The notes below the pieces were generated by a model. It was not told where the DNA came from. It saw nothing but the letters and a program-made list of their open reading frames with translations, and ran no database searches. A stretch of DNA of 7,881 bases from Faecalibacterium sp. (GTDB lineage Bacteria > Bacillota > Clostridia > Oscillospirales > Ruminococcaceae): contig JAFULE010000004.1 in assembly GCA_017483235.1 (NCBI GenBank), positions 1 to 7,881 of the forward strand, written 5' to 3'. Both the position numbers and the translations under genes were made by a program. Within the stretch, counting starts at the first letter, position 1. Each line of letters opens with the position of its first letter. Shown here in pieces: positions 5,860 through 7,881 of this stretch.

Positions 5860-6456
5860 TCAGAACGGATAACTGGGATTGAAGGCGTAGAAGTTGCGGC
5901 GGTCAAGGCTGTCTTTCAGGTTTTCCAGCGCTTCGCCGAACCGCTGGAAATGCACGATCTCGCGCTGGCGCAGAAAGCGGATTACATCCACCACATCCGG
6001 GTCATCCACCAGCTGCAGAATGTTGTCATAGGTGGTGCGGGCCTTCTGCTCGGCAGCCATATCCTCGTGCAGATCGGTGATCGCATCGCCCTTGCTGGCA
6101 AACTGGTTGGCGTTAAAGGGCACGCCGCCTGCTGCCTGCGGCCAGATGCCGACCGTGTGATCCACAAAATAGGCATCGTAACCCTGTGCCTTGATCTCAT
6201 CGGGGCTCAGGTTGCGGGTCAGCTGATACACCAGTGCGCCCACCATTTCCATGTGGGCCATTTCTTCGGTGCCGATGTCGGTCAGAAGACCAGCCAGCTG
6301 CCGGCTGGGGGCGGTGTAGCGCTGGCTCAGATAGCGCAGGCTGGCGCCGATCTCACCGTCCGGGCCGCCGTACTGGCTCATGATCACCTTGGCGGCGCGG
6401 GCATCGGGCGTCTTGATCTGAAACGGATATTGCAGGCGTTTTTCGTATACCCACAT
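5860..6456 (-). CDS. cotJC: Spore coat protein CotJC, manganese-catalase-like
   Basis: This 198-residue ferritin-like four-helix-bundle protein is of the CotJC/manganese catalase family, with the usual CotJC N-terminus (MWVYEKRLQYPFQIKTPDARAAKVIMSQYGGPDGE). The positions expected to bind the di-manganese centre are all present: Glu35, Glu65, His68 (EEMAH), Glu136 and His169 (REIVH). Their spacing (Glu-x2-His, and 33 residues between Glu136 and His169) mirrors Lactobacillus plantarum Mn catalase, so a peroxide-dismutating activity is plausible. It lacks the long C-terminal extension of full-length Mn catalases, as is normal for CotJC. In Bacillus subtilis CotJC is an inner spore coat component made with CotJA. 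The start has GGAGGA (6464-6469), and the gene begins 3 bases after the cotJB stop, as the last gene of the operon. Confidence 0.93.
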   Translation of the reverse strand: MWVYEKRLQYPFQIKTPDARAAKVIMSQYGGPDGEIGASLRYLSQRYTAPSRQLAGLLTDIGTEEMAHMEMVGALVYQLTRNLSPDEIKAQGYDAYFVDHTVGIWPQAAGGVPFNANQFASKGDAITDLHEDMAAEQKARTTYDNILQLVDDPDVVDVIRFLRQREIVHFQRFGEALENLKDSLDRRNFYAFNPSYPF

Positions 6457-6459
6457 AGC

Positions 6460-6693
6460 TCATTCCTCCAGTTCCCAGGGCCAGGGCGTGCAGGTCCAGT
6501 CCCATTCATCGTTCTGGCCGGCGTCCAGCGCGTTTACTGCGTAGGGCAGGGCCTGTTTTGCCTGTGCGGCCTGCCGTGCCGCGGCGCGGTAAGCATCCAG
6601 CGCGGCCTGCTCGCCGGGGTGGGTGTCCAGAAACAGCCGCAGCTCGTCGGCGTAAAAGGCTGCCTGGGTAAGGTTGCGCAGCGCTTGATTCAT
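6460..6693 (-). CDS. cotJB: Spore coat protein CotJB
   Basis: This 77-residue protein begins MNQALRNLTQAAFYADELRLFLDTHPGEQAALDAYRAAAR, the typical CotJB opening (helical segment, LxLyLDTHP motif, alternating Ala/Gln helix), and ends with the tryptophan-rich WDWTCTPWPWELEE tail of the family. It is a small, soluble, mostly helical spore-coat-associated protein without a known enzymatic activity. The start at 6693 is fixed by AAAGGAGGAG (6701-6710, minus strand), located inside the last codons of cotJA. The start codon overlaps the cotJA stop in an ATGA arrangement, implying translational coupling. The frame is open further upstream to 7044, but that extension lies antisense to other genes and has no support. 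Confidence 0.92.
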   Translation of the reverse strand: MNQALRNLTQAAFYADELRLFLDTHPGEQAALDAYRAAARQAAQAKQALPYAVNALDAGQNDEWDWTCTPWPWELEE

Positions 6694-6839
6694 ACAAAGT
6701 CTCCTCCTTTCTGGTTGGCACAGGGGCACCAAGGCTTTTCCAGCTCCATAAACATGGTGCCGTGCTGCAGCGCCAGCTGCATGGGGTACAGCCGGCGATA
6801 CTCCTGCATGGGAATGTTGCCAATGGCAAGGTCCATCAT
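6690..6839 (-). CDS. cotJA: Spore coat-associated protein CotJA (small)
   Basis: This short gene of 49 codons encodes MMDLAIGNIPMQEYRRLYPMQLALQHGTMFMELEKPWCPC followed by ANQKGGDFV. It matches short CotJA proteins: an N-terminal A-x-x-x-IPxQ-xY segment, then Y-x-x-x-x-A-L-x-x-G-T-x-F-x-E-L-x-x-P, the diagnostic core of the family. A Cys-Pro-Cys lies at 38-40. Two adjacent ATGs occur (6839 and 6836); the first is 7 bases from a strong AAAGGAGGA (6846-6854, minus strand) and is preferred. The stop TGA overlaps the cotJB start by 4 bases. Gene order cotJA-cotJB-cotJC is as in Bacillus subtilis, where the operon is expressed in the mother cell under sigma-E. I could not find a convincing sigma-E promoter upstream here. 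The gene is easy to miss because of its length. Confidence 0.9.
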   Translation of the reverse strand: MMDLAIGNIPMQEYRRLYPMQLALQHGTMFMELEKPWCPCANQKGGDFV

Positions 6840-6856
6840 GACGGTTCCTCCTTTCC

Positions 6857-6870
6857 GGGGCAGTGGCCCC
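6857..6870 (-). other. Small hairpin in the cotJA leader
   Basis: GGGGC (6857-6861) and GCCCC (6866-6870) can pair around a 4-base loop, immediately upstream of the cotJA Shine-Dalgarno (6846-6854). On the minus strand it would form in the 5' untranslated leader of the cotJ mRNA and could stabilise it or influence ribosome access. A short stem with no independent support. Confidence 0.25.
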
Positions 6871-6922
6871 TTGATTCAGCCTATGCACGGCGGGCTGCGG
6901 CTGCCAGCCACGCCGACAGCGA

Positions 6923-6951
6923 TTGCACCCCGGCGCGGAATGTGTTACAGT
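6923..6951 (+). promoter_or_regulatory. Sigma-A-type promoter of the serine hydrolase gene
   Basis: TTGCAC (6923-6928) and TACAGT (6946-6951) are separated by 17 bases, and the -10 box is preceded by TGT (6943-6945), an extended -10 element. Transcription would start near 6958, about 50 bases upstream of the ATG at 7007. It is divergent from the cotJ operon. Confidence 0.65.
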
Positions 6952-7006
6952 AAAAACAGCATGTGCGGCACCCGGATGCTGCGCTGGAGGAAAAGGGGAA
7001 ATAACC

Positions 7007-7798
7007 ATGCAAACCACTGCCGAATATAAGGCGCTGCAGGCCATTGCGGCCGAACTGCAGGCGCTGCCCGGGCATCTGGGCTTTTATTATAAAAACCTTG
7101 TCACCGGGCTGGAATACGGCATCAACGCTGACGAGGCCTTTCTGGCGGCCAGCGTGATCAAGCTGCCGCTGTATCTGTACATTCTGCAGCAGACTGCACA
7201 GGGAACCATGAGTATGGATGAGGTGCTGACGGTGGAAGAAGGGGACAAGGTGCCCATCTGCGGGGCACTCACCCTGTTTACCGGGCCGGTAAGCGCCGAC
7301 CTGCGCACCCTGTGCCGGCTGATGATCTCGCTCAGCGACAACACGGCCACCAACAAGTTGATCGACCGCTGCGGTCTGCCCGCGCTGGCCGAAGGCTTTG
7401 CCGCCATGGGGCTGCGGCAAACGGTGCTGCGCCGCAAGCTGTTCGACCGGGCGGCCTCGGCTGCCGGGGTGCAGAACACCATCAGCCCCCGCGAAATGGG
7501 CCTTCTGCTGCAGCAGCTTCACCGCGAAGAATTTGTTTCCCCGGCGGTCTGCCGCGAAGCGCTGGATACCCTGCTTTTGCAGCAGGTGGATCACAAGCTG
7601 AACGGCAAGCTGTGCGGCGCAGTGCCGGTGGCCCACAAAACCGGCGAGGACGATAACCTGAGCAACGACGTGGGCATTGTGTATGCGCCCCAGCCTTTTG
7701 TTATCTGCTTTGCCGGCCACGACACCGATGTGTACCGGTGGGAGGATCTGATGCGCCGCAGCACATACGAGTTATACCGGGTACAGCAGGAAGTATAA
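7007..7798 (+). CDS. Class A beta-lactamase-related serine hydrolase, cytoplasmic
   Basis: This 263-residue protein has the penicillin-recognising fold (Beta-lactamase2-type). The three hallmark motifs are present at the right spacing: Ser49-x-x-Lys52 (SVIK), Ser110-Asp-Asn112 (SDN) and Lys211-Thr-Gly213 (KTG). Distances of 61 and 101 residues parallel those of class A enzymes (Ser70, Ser130, Lys234). Around the expected omega loop (about 140-160, RRKLFDRAASAAGVQNTISPREM) I find no Glu-x-x-x-Asn, so the deacylating glutamate of true beta-lactamases seems absent. There is no signal peptide or lipobox, so it is probably cytoplasmic, unlike secreted beta-lactamases. The start at 7007 follows AAAAGGGGAA (6991-7000) and GGAGG (6986-6990); the in-frame ATG at 6923 lies within the promoter and is rejected. 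An esterase, peptidase or amidase role is as likely as antibiotic hydrolysis. It appears monocistronic. Confidence 0.85.
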   Translation: MQTTAEYKALQAIAAELQALPGHLGFYYKNLVTGLEYGINADEAFLAASVIKLPLYLYILQQTAQGTMSMDEVLTVEEGDKVPICGALTLFTGPVSADLRTLCRLMISLSDNTATNKLIDRCGLPALAEGFAAMGLRQTVLRRKLFDRAASAAGVQNTISPREMGLLLQQLHREEFVSPAVCREALDTLLLQQVDHKLNGKLCGAVPVAHKTGEDDNLSNDVGIVYAPQPFVICFAGHDTDVYRWEDLMRRSTYELYRVQQEV

Positions 7799-7800
7799 AA

Positions 7801-7850
7801 AGAACAACCCCCACACAGCACCATACAGGTGCTGTGTGGGGGTTGTTTTC
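7801..7850. terminator. Strong bidirectional intrinsic terminator
   Basis: Two arms of 20 bases (7803-7822 and 7828-7847) are perfectly complementary around the loop ATACA (7823-7827). The plus-strand exit has GTTTTC then GGTTTT, and the minus-strand exit has a T-rich run (TTCTTTTTATAC). It begins two bases after the serine hydrolase stop. The length and symmetry suit two converging transcripts. Confidence 0.88.
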
Positions 7851-7854
7851 GGTT

Positions 7855-7881
7855 TTAAGGATCAGTCTGCGACGGCTTTAT
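7855..7881 (-). CDS. Possible 3' end of a convergent minus-strand gene
   Basis: At the right window edge the minus strand reads an open frame of eight codons (IKPSQTDP) ending in TAA at 7855-7857, five bases before the bidirectional terminator. A convergent gene ending here would explain the terminator's minus-strand T-tract. Eight codons cannot be identified, so this is only a positional hint. Confidence 0.25.
   Translation of the reverse strand: MKPSQTDP

Noticed and set aside
6878..6885. CATAGGCT on the minus strand upstream of cotJA as a sigma-E -10 box (CATAnnnT)
   Set aside because: No matching -35 element lies at the expected 14-16 bases upstream, so the match is probably by chance.
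6923..7006. Upstream in-frame ATG of the serine hydrolase giving a 291-residue product
   Set aside because: The extension overlaps the promoter, is not a signal peptide, and the ATG at 7007 has a good ribosome binding site.
5950..7029. 359-codon plus-strand frame across the cotJ operon
   Set aside because: It is antisense to three recognised genes and has no family resemblance.
7803..7847. 20-bp perfect inverted repeat as a MITE or IS terminus
   Set aside because: Its position directly after a stop codon, short loop and flanking T-tracts on both strands are explained by a bidirectional terminator; no target-site duplication was seen.

Overview
The window looks like a chromosomal segment of a GC-rich anaerobic Firmicute (Clostridia, probably the Oscillospiraceae/Ruminococcaceae side, such as Gemmiger, Subdoligranulum or Faecalibacterium relatives). 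This is inferred from strong AGGAGG-type ribosome binding sites on nearly every gene, GC-rich codons, a cotJABC spore-coat operon, a DUF1540 protein, a DUF975 membrane protein and the style of the RluA and AlkD-like proteins. No rRNA or tRNA gene, CRISPR array or complete mobile element is visible.

Layout. Positions 1-645 are a small mobile-element graveyard: the 3'-truncated start of an IS3-family OrfA (plus strand) abuts the C-terminal piece of a phage minor capsid protein (minus strand). A sigma-A-like promoter (660-688) then drives an SDR-type NAD-dependent epimerase/dehydratase (728-1744). Convergent to it is a 53-residue cysteine-rich DUF1540 protein (1793-1954, minus). Next comes a minus-strand two-gene operon: an RluA-family pseudouridine synthase with an S4 domain (2814-3803), then a DUF975 membrane protein (2090-2809). 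It starts at a good promoter at 3835-3863 and ends at a hairpin at 2042-2074.

A divergent promoter (3897-3925) serves a plus-strand DNA-maintenance operon: radC, broken by one frameshift (3971-4713), followed by a two-domain protein joining a MutT-type NUDIX hydrolase to an AlkD-like DNA alkylation repair domain (4740-5807). This operon ends at a strong hairpin (5817-5855). Convergent to it lies cotJA-cotJB-cotJC (minus, 6839 down to 5860), a compact, translationally coupled operon encoding two small spore-coat proteins and a Mn-catalase-like CotJC. Divergent from cotJA, a clear promoter (6923-6951) precedes a class A beta-lactamase-related serine hydrolase without a signal peptide (7007-7798), closed by a perfect 20-bp terminator stem.

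Most of the region is ordinary housekeeping and sporulation content. The items most worth a second look are the NUDIX-AlkD fusion beside radC, the radC frameshift, the IS/phage junction, and the cytoplasmic beta-lactamase-fold protein without an evident catalytic glutamate. I see no strong sign of an entirely new multi-gene system.
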